Notes under the pieces: generated by a model
Seen by the model: only the letters and a program-made list of their open reading frames with translations
Database searches by the model: none
What the model was told of the DNA's origin: nothing
Part shown: positions 50,714-59,356 of the stretch, in pieces
Layout: each line of letters begins with the position of its first letter
How positions within the stretch are numbered: the first letter of the stretch is position 1
Made by a program: the position numbers and the translations under genes
From: Verrucomicrobiota bacterium
Lineage (GTDB): Bacteria > Verrucomicrobiota > Verrucomicrobiia > Chthoniobacterales > Terrimicrobiaceae
DNA length: 64,000 bases
Reading direction: 5' to 3'
NCBI GenBank assembly: GCA_026398255.1
Contig: JAPLTG010000029.1
Location: forward strand, 1-64,000

Positions 50714-51267
50714 ACCCTCGCCTCACAGCCACCATCGCGCTCTCCGCGTTCCTGCTCGCCGCCTGCGCCACCAAGAAAGAATCGATCCAGCCCACGCCAG
50801 ACTCACCGCCCGAATTGACCGCTACTTTTTCCGATAGCCCAGCTCCCAAAATCCCATCCCTTGCCGGCCTCGGTTCTTTTTTCTCGAATTGGTTCCCGCG
50901 AAAAACTCCCCCTCCACCCACCGCCACCCCGGTGCAATGGGCGGGAGAAATTCGCATGGTCAACATCGCGGAAAATTTTGTTCTTCTCGAATCCAACTCC
51001 TCCGTTTCCGCCATTCCGGGTGAGAAATACCTTACCATCCGAGACAGTCAGGAAACCGGCACCGTGCGAATGACCTCCCTCCGCAACCCGCCCTTCCTCA
51101 TTGCCGATATCGTCTCCGGCGATCCCTCACCAGGTGACAAAATCCACCTTCCCCGCTCCACAGTGACCATTCCCGCCCCCGCGCCCACCCCCGCGCTTAA
51201 ACCGAAATTAGGATTCCTGCCAAAGTTTCTTCGCGAAATACTTCCCTCCTCCAAGCCCAAGCAGTAG
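50710..51267 (+). CDS. Small Pro-rich lipoprotein of unknown function
   Basis: The 185-residue protein has a classical lipoprotein signal (ATIALSAFLLAACATKK; lipobox LAAC). A Pro/Ser/Thr-rich segment is followed by a small beta-rich domain of about 70 residues: EIRMVNIAENFVLLESNSSV, VSAIPGEKYLTIRD and FLIADIVSGDPSPGDKIHLP. The domain resembles the small barrels that carry a turn around a conserved Gly-Asp. The C-terminal tail is basic and Pro-rich. It is coupled to the gene upstream and lies 18 bases before the TolC-type gene. Confidence 0.68.
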   Translation: MNPRLTATIALSAFLLAACATKKESIQPTPDSPPELTATFSDSPAPKIPSLAGLGSFFSNWFPRKTPPPPTATPVQWAGEIRMVNIAENFVLLESNSSVSAIPGEKYLTIRDSQETGTVRMTSLRNPPFLIADIVSGDPSPGDKIHLPRSTVTIPAPAPTPALKPKLGFLPKFLREILPSSKPKQ

Positions 51268-51285
51268 TGATTATCCGATACTGAC

Positions 51286-53157
51286 ATGACCCGATACCTT
51301 TCCTATCTCGCCGCCATCTTTTTCTCGGCCTCGATGTTGATCGCCCAGAGCCCGGAGCCCACCCCGCAAACCCCAAATCTCCCGACTCCCCCGCCACTCC
51401 CCCAATTCACCCCGCTGCCCTTGGATCCCGCTGTCCCTCCCACCGGCACGCCCGCTCTACCCGCCCCGACTCCTCTGCCCGATGGCACCATGCCGCTGCC
51501 CTTGCCTCCAATGCCCGCCCTGCCTCCCCTGCCAGACGCCCAGCAGATCAACAACGAACTCGCGCCTCCCATCCCGCCTCAACAGCCAGAACCTCTCTCC
51601 CCCTCACCAGAAACTTCGACCCTTCAGGAAAGCGGACGCCAAGCCGTAACGAAGGAAATGGCCACGACGAATTTCTACAAAGCCCTGGATCAATTGATCG
51701 CCAAACAGCGCAACCCGAAGGTTCCCGACCTCACGATCCAAGACGCCATCACCGCAGCGATCCAAAAAAATCCCGACATCCTCGTGGCCGCGCAGGAATT
51801 GAATACCACCTCGGGCCAGTTCATCAGCGTTCGCTCCCAAATCATCCCTCAAGTCGCGCTGAAAGCCGACTACGGATACACGAGCAGGGAACTGCAAAAC
51901 GAGGAAGACCTCGGGGCTCCAAACATCAATAACGAGAGCTGGGGCGTGAATGTCGAATTCTCACAACTCATCTACGACGGCGGCGCTGTGGTCTCGGGCA
52001 TTCGCGCCGCGATTTCCGATGAAGTCGAATCCTACTACCGCCTGCGCGGAGTCATCGACCGAGTTATCTTCGAGGTGAAAACCAATTTCTACGAAGTCGT
52101 CCTCAACCGCGCCTTGATCATCGCGAACCAGCAATCCGTCGACCTCCTCGCCGAGCAACTCAAGGACCAGCAGAACCGCTACGAGGCCGGCACCGTTCCC
52201 CGCTTCAATGTCCTCCAGGCCGAGGTCGCCCTCGCCAACGCCAAACCCCCGCTCATCGAGGCAGAAAACAACTACCGCGTTTCCATGTATCGCCTCGTCC
52301 GGCTGCTTGGAAAAGACTACCCGGCCGGCTTTCCGACCGAGGTGCCTTTTAATGTGGTTGGCAAACTCGATTACAACGCGCGCGATTTTAATGCCGATGA
52401 TGCGGTCCGCTCCGCTGTGACCCGCAACCCGGATCTCAAGGCCCAACGACAAGTCATCCTCGGCGAAGCCGCGCGAGTGAATAAAGAATTCGCCGGATAC
52501 CTCCCGCAGATCAATGCCAAGGCCGTTCAGACAAACCAAAGCGACATGTTGACCAGCAACCTCACCAACATGGTTAATGGTTGGTTTTTTGGCATCACCG
52601 GCTCCTGGGCCGTTTGGGACGGACTCCTCACCTACGGAAATGTGAAAGCCGCCAAAGCCCGCATGGAGCAGGCGAAAATCAATTACGACAACGGCGTGCG
52701 CGAGGTCATCCTCCAAGTCCAGCAGGCGATCTCGAATATTCTCCAAGCCAAGGAAACCGTCGACAGCCAGGAGGCCAGCGTCGTTCAAGGCGTCGAGGCC
52801 TTGCGCTTGGCCCAAGAGCGCCTCGATGCCGGTGCCGGCACGCAGCTCGATGTCTTGAATCAGCAGACCTCGCTCCTGCAGTCCCAGACCTTCCTCTTGC
52901 AGGCTTACTACAGCTACATCAAAGGCGTGGCGGACTACGACCGCGCCCTGTCGCTCGACACGAAATTTCAGGATATTTTCGACGACCCGCTCACCAATCC
53001 TCAGGCGCGCCGTTTCTACAAAATCAACAATCCCGACCGGCCTCAGCCAACGCTCCCACGCACCTACCGCAAGAAGGATCCGCTCGTGCCGATTCTCCAG
53101 CCAGCCCCCTCGCCTTCTTCCTCGCCGGCCAAAAAATCCAAGCCCAAAGGAAATTGA
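51286..53157 (+). CDS. TolC-family outer membrane efflux/secretion channel
   Basis: The 623-residue precursor has a signal peptide (YLAAIFFSASMLIAQ). A Pro-rich region of about 80 residues comes next, then the TolC domain from residue 145: DLTIQDAITAAIQKNPDILV, QLIYDGGAVVSGIRAAISD, EAGTVPRFNVLQAEVALANA and RLDAGAGTQLDVLNQQTSLL. The two similar halves match the repeated helical-hairpin layout of TolC. It forms the outer-membrane duct of an export system. No inner-membrane pump or adaptor gene is next to it; the two lipoproteins upstream are possible partners. The stop shares one base with pgeF. Confidence 0.9.
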   Translation: MTRYLSYLAAIFFSASMLIAQSPEPTPQTPNLPTPPPLPQFTPLPLDPAVPPTGTPALPAPTPLPDGTMPLPLPPMPALPPLPDAQQINNELAPPIPPQQPEPLSPSPETSTLQESGRQAVTKEMATTNFYKALDQLIAKQRNPKVPDLTIQDAITAAIQKNPDILVAAQELNTTSGQFISVRSQIIPQVALKADYGYTSRELQNEEDLGAPNINNESWGVNVEFSQLIYDGGAVVSGIRAAISDEVESYYRLRGVIDRVIFEVKTNFYEVVLNRALIIANQQSVDLLAEQLKDQQNRYEAGTVPRFNVLQAEVALANAKPPLIEAENNYRVSMYRLVRLLGKDYPAGFPTEVPFNVVGKLDYNARDFNADDAVRSAVTRNPDLKAQRQVILGEAARVNKEFAGYLPQINAKAVQTNQSDMLTSNLTNMVNGWFFGITGSWAVWDGLLTYGNVKAAKARMEQAKINYDNGVREVILQVQQAISNILQAKETVDSQEASVVQGVEALRLAQERLDAGAGTQLDVLNQQTSLLQSQTFLLQAYYSYIKGVADYDRALSLDTKFQDIFDDPLTNPQARRFYKINNPDRPQPTLPRTYRKKDPLVPILQPAPSPSSSPAKKSKPKGN

Positions 53158-53822
53158 TGTCCACCTCCCCACAGGAGGCACCACTCGAAACTTTTCCCGC
53201 GCTCGACGCGCTCGCTCATCTTCGAGCTGGTTTTTTCCGCCGAGTGCCCGGCTTGGATGTCCAGACGGACCGCGACACCGCCATGGCTCGCCTGGCATCA
53301 ATCCACCGCGCCGCCCTCGACCGTGCTGGGTTTGATGGAATGCCACTCGCCAGCGCCGTGCAGGTCCACGGAAATTCCGTGAGGGAGGTTTTCGCCGGTG
53401 ACGAATTTCCCGTGGCGGATTGCGACGCCTTGATGACCCGCGAGCGCCGCCTCTGCCTTGGGATTTATGTCGCCGATTGCGCCGCCGTTTTCATCGCCGA
53501 CAAATTCGGCCGAGGCATCGCCCTCGCCCACTCGGGGCGGAAAGGAACGGAACTCGGCATCGTCCCGCGCACCATCGATTTTCTCCTCACCCACACCGGC
53601 GCCGCGCCGGACGACCTCGTGGTTCAAATTTCCCCCTGCATCCGCCCCCCGCATTACGAGGTCGATTTCGCCGCCGAAATCCGTCGCCAAGCCGCTGAGG
53701 CGGGCGTCGTCGAAATTCACGACAACCTCCGCTGCACCGCCTCCGACCCCGCCGCCTACTATTCCTACCGCAGGGAAAAAGGAAAAACCGGCCGACTCCT
53801 CGCCGCCATGGTGATGATTTGA
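53157..53822 (+). CDS. pgeF: Peptidoglycan editing factor PgeF (YfiH/laccase-domain)
   Basis: PgeF enzymes remove wrongly incorporated L-Ser from UDP-MurNAc-peptides; the family was earlier annotated as polyphenol oxidase. The 221-residue protein has QVHGNSV (metal His), DCDALMT, YVADCAAVFIAD (Cys ligand), ALAHSGRKGT (His ligand) and QISPCIRPPHYEV, ending YSYRREKGKTGRLLA. It shares one base with the stop of the TolC-type gene, so the two are coupled, although their functions are not obviously linked. Confidence 0.88.
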   Translation: MSTSPQEAPLETFPALDALAHLRAGFFRRVPGLDVQTDRDTAMARLASIHRAALDRAGFDGMPLASAVQVHGNSVREVFAGDEFPVADCDALMTRERRLCLGIYVADCAAVFIADKFGRGIALAHSGRKGTELGIVPRTIDFLLTHTGAAPDDLVVQISPCIRPPHYEVDFAAEIRRQAAEAGVVEIHDNLRCTASDPAAYYSYRREKGKTGRLLAAMVMI

Positions 53823-53879
53823 AGCGCGTCTGCCGTCTTGCAACTCAACGACCGACGACTAAAGTCTCCCGTCCGACAT

Positions 53880-55289
53880 ATGAGCAAGACGCTACTCGAC
53901 AAGGTGTGGGAGGCGCACACCGTTCGCACCCTTCCCAATGGAGCCACCCAACTCCTCATCGGCACCCACCTCATCCACGAGGTCACCAGCCCGCAGGCCT
54001 TCGGGATGCTCCGCGACCTGGGCCTCAAGGTGCTATACCCTCACCGCACCTTCGCCACCGTGGACCACATCGTTCCGACCGACGAACGCGTCGAGCCTTT
54101 CAGCGACGATCTCGCCGACGCCATGATCAAGGCACTCCGCCAAAACTGCGCGGAAAATGGCATCACCTTTTTTGATCTCCCCACCGGCAAGCAAGGCATC
54201 GTCCACATCGTCGGTCCCGAGCAAGGCATCACCCAACCCGGCACCACGATTGCCTGCGGTGACTCCCACACTTCCACCCACGGTGCATTCGGCGCAATCG
54301 CCTTTGGCATTGGCACCAGCCAAGTCCGCGATGTCCTCGCGACCCAAACCATGGCGCTCCACAAGCCCAAGGTCCGCCGCGTCGAAGTGAATGGAAAACT
54401 CGCCCCCGGCGTTTACGCGAAGGATGTCATTCTCCACATCATCCGAAAACTCGGAGTCAACGGCGGCCTCGGCTACGCCTACGAATTCGCGGGCTCCACT
54501 TTCGATGCCTTCACCCAAGAAGAGCGCATGACCGTTTGCAATATGTCCATCGAGGGCGGCGCGCGCGTGGGCTATGTGAATCCCGACAACACCACTTTCG
54601 AATACCTCAAAGGCCGCCCCTTCGCTCCGAAGGGCGCCGACTGGGATGCCGCCGTCGCCCGCTGGAAAGCCACCGCTTCGGATGCCGATGCGAAATACGA
54701 TGATGTCGTAACCTACAACGCTGCCGACATCGCCCCCACCGTCACCTGGGGAATCAATCCCGGGCAGGCGATTTTCATTCACGAGAAAGTTCCCTTCGCC
54801 AGCGAGGTTCCAGAAAAAGACCGCGCCACCGCCGAAGAAGCCCTCGCCCACATGCACCTCAAGTCCGGCGCTCCCATCAAAGGCACCAAGGTCGATGTCG
54901 CCTTCCTCGGAAGCTGCACGAACGGCCGTCTGAGTGACCTCCAGGAAGTCGCCCGCCACATCAAGGGCCGCAAGGTCCGTGAGGGCGTTAAGGCCATCGT
55001 CGTTCCCGGCTCGCAAGGCGTCGCCTCCGTCGCTGAAAGCATGGGACTCGCCGAGATTTTCCGAAATGCCGGCTTCGAATGGCGCGGTGCGGGATGCTCG
55101 ATGTGCCTCGGCATGAATCCCGACAAACTCGTCGGCGACCAACTTTGCGCCAGCTCGAGCAACCGTAACTTCAAAGGCCGCCAAGGCAGCCCGACCGGAC
55201 GCACTGTCCTCATGTCGCCGCTCATGGTCGCCGCCGCCGCCGTCACCGGAGAAATCTCCGACGCCCGCGAGGTCTTCGGCGTGAAATAA
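53880..55289 (+). CDS. leuC: 3-isopropylmalate dehydratase large subunit
   Basis: LeuC and LeuD isomerise 2-isopropylmalate to 3-isopropylmalate in leucine synthesis. The 469-residue protein starts [19 protein letters not shown]. It has [20 protein letters not shown] near residue 126 and the 4Fe-4S cysteines in [14 protein letters not shown] near residue 345 and [13 protein letters not shown] near residue 405. It ends at [23 protein letters not shown] 53880 is the usual start. leuD follows after 24 bases. Confidence 0.97.
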   Translation: MSKTLLDKVWEAHTVRTLPNGATQLLIGTHLIHEVTSPQAFGMLRDLGLKVLYPHRTFATVDHIVPTDERVEPFSDDLADAMIKALRQNCAENGITFFDLPTGKQGIVHIVGPEQGITQPGTTIACGDSHTSTHGAFGAIAFGIGTSQVRDVLATQTMALHKPKVRRVEVNGKLAPGVYAKDVILHIIRKLGVNGGLGYAYEFAGSTFDAFTQEERMTVCNMSIEGGARVGYVNPDNTTFEYLKGRPFAPKGADWDAAVARWKATASDADAKYDDVVTYNAADIAPTVTWGINPGQAIFIHEKVPFASEVPEKDRATAEEALAHMHLKSGAPIKGTKVDVAFLGSCTNGRLSDLQEVARHIKGRKVREGVKAIVVPGSQGVASVAESMGLAEIFRNAGFEWRGAGCSMCLGMNPDKLVGDQLCASSSNRNFKGRQGSPTGRTVLMSPLMVAAAAVTGEISDAREVFGVK

Positions 55290-55313
55290 ACCGCATTTCA
55301 AATTTTTAAAAAA

Positions 55314-55916
55314 ATGGCTCTCGAAAAAATCACCCAAGTTGCCGGTCGCGGCGTTTATGTCCCCGGCGAAGATCTCGACACCGACCGCATCATCCCCGCC
55401 CGGTTCATGAAGTGCATTACCTTCGACGGACTCGGAGAGTTTGCTTTCTACGACGCCCGTTCGTTCGCCAAAGCCGATGGTCAAGTTCACCCGCTGGATG
55501 ACGAGCGCTTCCAGGGAGCGTCCATCCTTCTTTCCGGGTCAAACTTCGGTTGCGGCAGTTCGCGCGAACACGCCCCGCAAGCCCTCTATCGCTTCGGCAT
55601 TCGTGCCATTGTCGCCGAGAGCTTCGCGGAAATTTTCTTCGGCAACTCGATCACACTCGGAATGCCCTGCGTGATTGCCTCCAGCGAGGATATCCGCGCC
55701 ATCGCGGCTCTCATCGAGTCCGATCCCGCCGCCGTCCTCACGCTGGATTTGACCGAGAAAAAAATCTCCATCGCCGACACCGATTTTCCCGTCACCATCG
55801 CCGCCCATGCCCACGAGGCTTTGGTCAGCGGAAAGTGGGACGCCATTGCCGACCTCCTCGAGGGCCTTGATGCCGTGAAATCACGCGCCAACGTCCTTCC
55901 CTACATGGCCGCTTGA
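55314..55916 (+). CDS. leuD: 3-isopropylmalate dehydratase small subunit
   Basis: The 200-residue swivel subunit of isopropylmalate isomerase shows GEDLDTDRIIPARFMKCIT near residue 17, SGSNFGCGSSREHAPQALYR near residue 78 and ESFAEIFFGNSITLGMP near residue 103. It works with LeuC, encoded just upstream. Its stop overlaps the TTG start of hemC (TTGA), joining the leucine and haem genes in one transcript. Confidence 0.97.
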   Translation: MALEKITQVAGRGVYVPGEDLDTDRIIPARFMKCITFDGLGEFAFYDARSFAKADGQVHPLDDERFQGASILLSGSNFGCGSSREHAPQALYRFGIRAIVAESFAEIFFGNSITLGMPCVIASSEDIRAIAALIESDPAAVLTLDLTEKKISIADTDFPVTIAAHAHEALVSGKWDAIADLLEGLDAVKSRANVLPYMAA

Positions 55917-56851
55917 AACAGGAATTCCGAATCGCCTCGCGCGGAAGCGAGCTGGCCCTCTGGCAAACAAATTGGGTCCGGGGCGAGTTGGAAAAACGCT
56001 TTCCCGAAGCGCGATTCGAGACGATCACGATCAAAACCACGGGGGATAAAATCCTCGATGTCCCGCTCGCAAAAATCGGCGACAAGGGGCTTTTTACCAA
56101 GGAACTCGACACCAGCCTCCTCCGCGGCGAAACAGATTTTGCGGTTCACAGCCTGAAGGACCTCCCCACCAAACTCCCCGAGGGCTTGGCCATTGCCGCA
56201 ATTACGGAACGCTGGGACGCCCGCGATGTTTTGATTTCTCGCCACGGCGAGGTTTTGGCAACTCTCCCCGAGGGAGCCCGCGTGGCCACCGGTAGTTTGC
56301 GCCGGCGCTCGCAACTCCTCAGCCACCGCCCGGACCTCGAAATCCTCGAGATCCGTGGAAACCTCAACACACGCTTCCGCAAATTCGACGAGGCGGATTG
56401 GGATGCCATGATTCTCGCGGCAGCCGGCGTGGAGCGCCTCGGATGGCATAACCGCATTAGGGAGAAAATTTCCACCGACATCCTCCTCCCCGCCGTAGGT
56501 CAAGGGAGTTGCGCCATCCTCTGCCGCGAGGAGGATTCCGAGACTCGGGAATTTCTGGCGTCCATGGAGCATCGCGACTCGATGTTGGCCGCCTTGGCCG
56601 AGCGCTCGCTCATGCGGACACTCGAGGGCGGTTGCCAAGTTCCGATCGGCGCCCACGCGGTTCTTTCGGATAAAGGAATCTCGCTCGCGGGCTGTGTTTG
56701 CTCGCTCGACGGCAAAATCCTCGTGCGCGATTCGGTTTCGAGCGAATCCTGCAACGACGCCCAGGCTCTCGGTGCACGGTTGGCGGGGATTCTTCTGGAA
56801 AATGGCGCTCGGGAAATTTTGCGGCAGATTTTCGGGAAGGACAGCCGCTGA
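55913..56851 (+). CDS. hemC: Porphobilinogen deaminase (hydroxymethylbilane synthase)
   Basis: HemC joins four porphobilinogen units. The 312-residue protein has FRIASRGSELALWQTNWVRG at the start, KIGDKGLFTKELDTSLL, DFAVHSLKDLPTKLPEGL and ATGSLRRRSQLL. LEGGCQVPIGAHA near residue 240 contains the Cys that carries the dipyrromethane cofactor. It starts with TTG overlapping the leuD stop. The TGA stop is in the same frame as hemE, which follows. Confidence 0.95.
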   Translation: MKQEFRIASRGSELALWQTNWVRGELEKRFPEARFETITIKTTGDKILDVPLAKIGDKGLFTKELDTSLLRGETDFAVHSLKDLPTKLPEGLAIAAITERWDARDVLISRHGEVLATLPEGARVATGSLRRRSQLLSHRPDLEILEIRGNLNTRFRKFDEADWDAMILAAAGVERLGWHNRIREKISTDILLPAVGQGSCAILCREEDSETREFLASMEHRDSMLAALAERSLMRTLEGGCQVPIGAHAVLSDKGISLAGCVCSLDGKILVRDSVSSESCNDAQALGARLAGILLENGAREILRQIFGKDSR

Positions 56852-56902
56852 CCACTGGCGCCGTGGATTGCAAAAACCGCTTCAAGCTGGGAGGATTTCG
56901 CC

Positions 56903-57946
56903 ATCGATACTGAGAAACATCTTTTCCTCCGCGCCTGCTACCGGCAGCCCGTGGAGCGCACGCCGGTTTGGATCATGCGCCAAGCGGGCCGCTACCTGCC
57001 CGAATACCGCGCCGTTCGGAAGAACCACTCGTTTTCCGAAATGTATAAACGGCCCGACCTCGCGACTGAGGTGACGCTGCAACCGATCGACATCCTCGGT
57101 GTGGATGCCGCCATTCTCTTTTCGGACATTCTCGTCGTCCCCGAGGCCATGGGGATGGAACTCCATTTCAGCGAGGGCAAGGGACCGCAATTCCCCTCGC
57201 CGCTCCGCGACGAAGCCGCGCTGAAGGCCCTCCGGCCCGTGGATTCGAACCAAGACCTCGGCTTCGTGATGGAGGCGATCCGCGAAATCCGCCGCAGCCT
57301 CGCCGACCGGGTGCCGCTCATCGGCTTCGCTGGGGCTCCGTGGACCCTCGCCACCTACATGATCGAGGGCGGTGGCTCGAAAACTTTCCAGCACGCCAAA
57401 AAATGGCGCTTCGCCCGTCCCGACCTGCTCCGCATCCTCGTGGAAAAGATCGCCGATGTCGTGATCGACTACTGCCGCGCGCAAATGGACGCCGGCGCAC
57501 AGGCGATCCAGATTTTCGATTCGTGGGCGGGAATCCTCGACACGGATGGCTTCGAGGAATTCGCGCTCGCGCCCGTCCGCCGGATCATCTCGGAGATCAA
57601 ACGCCCGGGCATTCCCGTGATTTATTTTCCCAAAGGCGGAATGACCTGGCTCGACCGCGTGGCGGATTGCGGAGCCGATGTCATCGGAGTGGATTGGACG
57701 ATCCCGCTCGACGCCGCCCGACGCATCACCGGCGACCGCGTGGCCTTGCAGGGAAATATGGACCCCACCGCACTCTACGCCCCGCCCGAGGCGATCCGCG
57801 ACCAAGTGCGATCCGTGCTCGCCAGCTACGGAAAAGGCCACGGCCACATCGGCAATCTCGGCCACGGCATGCTGCCCGACATCCCCGTCGAACACACCCG
57901 AGCGTATGTGGACGCCATGAAAGAATTCAGCCCGGCATGGAAATGA
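56903..57946 (+). CDS. hemE: Uroporphyrinogen decarboxylase, apparently with a non-standard start
   Basis: HemE decarboxylates uroporphyrinogen III to coproporphyrinogen III. The body is intact: PVWIMRQAGRYLPEYRAVRK, ILFSDILVVPEAMGM, GFAGAPWTLATYMIEGG and GHIGNLGHGMLPDIPVEHT. The family N-terminus FLRACYRQPVERTPVW is encoded from 56924, but between the hemC stop and GTG 56951 the frame contains no ATG, GTG or TTG. The best candidate is ATC at 56903, seven bases after GGGAGGA (56889-56895), giving IDTEKHLFLRAC. CTG 56855 and ATT 56867 are other options. Starting at GTG 56951 would remove the conserved FLRACYRQP. The stop overlaps hemN (ATGA). Confidence 0.9.
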   Translation: MDTEKHLFLRACYRQPVERTPVWIMRQAGRYLPEYRAVRKNHSFSEMYKRPDLATEVTLQPIDILGVDAAILFSDILVVPEAMGMELHFSEGKGPQFPSPLRDEAALKALRPVDSNQDLGFVMEAIREIRRSLADRVPLIGFAGAPWTLATYMIEGGGSKTFQHAKKWRFARPDLLRILVEKIADVVIDYCRAQMDAGAQAIQIFDSWAGILDTDGFEEFALAPVRRIISEIKRPGIPVIYFPKGGMTWLDRVADCGADVIGVDWTIPLDAARRITGDRVALQGNMDPTALYAPPEAIRDQVRSVLASYGKGHGHIGNLGHGMLPDIPVEHTRAYVDAMKEFSPAWK

Positions 57947-59349
57947 CCTCCGCCGCATCCAGCCCAAGGCTCGAGGTCGATCTTGACCTTCTCAAAAAAT
58001 ACAACCGGCCCGGCCCGCGCTACACGAGCTACCCGACTGCGCCTCATTTCCACGAGAGCTTTGGACCGGAGGAATACCGCCAGGAAATCCTCGCGACCAA
58101 TGCTGGCGAAACGCCGCGCGACCTCTCGCTCTACTTCCATTTTCCGTTCTGCAAATCGCTTTGCTACTTCTGCGCCTGCAATGTGGTCATCACCAAAGAC
58201 GCCAGCCGCGTCGGTCATTACCTCGGCGTCCTGAAAAAGGAGATCGACATCGTCTCGAATCTCATCGATCCACGCCGCCAAGTCGTGCAAATGCACTGGG
58301 GCGGTGGCACGCCGACCTACATGTCGCCCGACCAGATCCGGGACATTTTCGGTTACATCCGCAAAAAGTTTCCCTTCACCCACGAAGCCGAAATCAGCAT
58401 CGAAATCGACCCCCGCACGATCTCGCCGGATCACCTCCCCGCCTTGCGCGAGGCGGGTTTCAACCGCGTGAGTTTCGGCCTGCAGGATGTGAACCCCGAG
58501 GTCCAGTCGACGATCAACCGCATCCAGACCGACGAACAAAATGCCTTCGTCATCAACGAAAGCCGTCGCCTGGGTTTTGACTCGATCAATGTCGATCTCA
58601 TCTACGGTCTGCCTCACCAAACGGTGGAATCCTACGAGCGCACACTCGAAAAAATCATCGCGTGGGATCCCGATCGCCTCGCGGTTTTCAACTACGCGCA
58701 TGTGCCTTGGCTGAAAAAGCACCAGAAGCTCCTCCCGCTCGAGGCGATGCCCGACGCCGCCGACCGTCTGCGGATGCTGAAGCTCATCATCGATCGCCTC
58801 ACCGAAGCCGGCTACGCCTACATCGGCATGGACCACTTCGCAAAGCCCGGCGATGAGCTCACAAAGGCCCTGCGCGAGCGCACGCTCCACCGGAATTTCC
58901 AAGGCTACAGCACGCGCGCCGAGGCCGACATGTTTGCCATGGGCGTGACCTCGATCAGCAAACTCGCCGGAGCCTATGGACAAAATCTTAAAAGCCTCGC
59001 CGCCTACGAAGCCGCGCTGAACGAAGGCCGACTGCCCACCGCGATCGGGCTCAAGTTCTCGCACGACGACCTGCTTCGCCAGCATGTGATCACCGAGATC
59101 ATGTGCAACAACCGCATCATTAAACGCGATGTGGAGAAAAAATTTGGCATCACTTTCGATTCCTACTTCGCCGATGTGCCGGAGAAATTGAACGAGTTCG
59201 TTCTCGACGGTCTCGTATTGCTCCAACCCGACCGGATCGAGGTCAGCGAGGCCGGGCGGCTGGTCATTCGCAACATCGCGATGGCCTTCGACGCCTACCT
59301 CAAGCCCGAGGCCTCGCAGGAAAAACCGATCTACTCGCGAACCGTCTAG
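57943..59349 (+). CDS. hemN: Oxygen-independent coproporphyrinogen III dehydrogenase (radical SAM)
   Basis: HemN converts coproporphyrinogen III to protoporphyrinogen IX without oxygen. The 468-residue protein begins YNRPGPRYTSYPTAPHF, specific for HemN. The radical-SAM cluster motif follows in HFPFCKSLCYFCACN (C-x3-C-x2-C), then MHWGGGTPTYMSPDQI, SFGLQDVNPEVQSTINR and HFAKPGDEL. The full HemN length and the C-terminal domain distinguish it from the haem chaperone HemW. ATG 57943 overlaps the hemE stop; ATG 57937 is an in-frame alternative. Confidence 0.95.
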   Translation: MTSAASSPRLEVDLDLLKKYNRPGPRYTSYPTAPHFHESFGPEEYRQEILATNAGETPRDLSLYFHFPFCKSLCYFCACNVVITKDASRVGHYLGVLKKEIDIVSNLIDPRRQVVQMHWGGGTPTYMSPDQIRDIFGYIRKKFPFTHEAEISIEIDPRTISPDHLPALREAGFNRVSFGLQDVNPEVQSTINRIQTDEQNAFVINESRRLGFDSINVDLIYGLPHQTVESYERTLEKIIAWDPDRLAVFNYAHVPWLKKHQKLLPLEAMPDAADRLRMLKLIIDRLTEAGYAYIGMDHFAKPGDELTKALRERTLHRNFQGYSTRAEADMFAMGVTSISKLAGAYGQNLKSLAAYEAALNEGRLPTAIGLKFSHDDLLRQHVITEIMCNNRIIKRDVEKKFGITFDSYFADVPEKLNEFVLDGLVLLQPDRIEVSEAGRLVIRNIAMAFDAYLKPEASQEKPIYSRTV

Positions 59350-59356
59350 CCACGCC

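Noticed and set aside
51961-53346. Long minus-strand open frame opposite the TolC-type gene
   Set aside because: Composition is that of a GC-shadow, and the plus strand has a clear signal peptide and TolC repeats.
54033-55490. Long open frame on the minus strand opposite leuC and the start of leuD (485 codons)
   Set aside because: It is a shadow of GC-rich codon use in leuC; the translation has low-complexity Gly/Ala/Asp composition and no recognisable motif.
56849-56851. The hemC TGA as a selenocysteine or readthrough codon making a HemC-HemE fusion
   Set aside because: No Cys is expected there in either family, and a good ribosome-binding sequence precedes the hemE region. Readthrough remains only a minor option.
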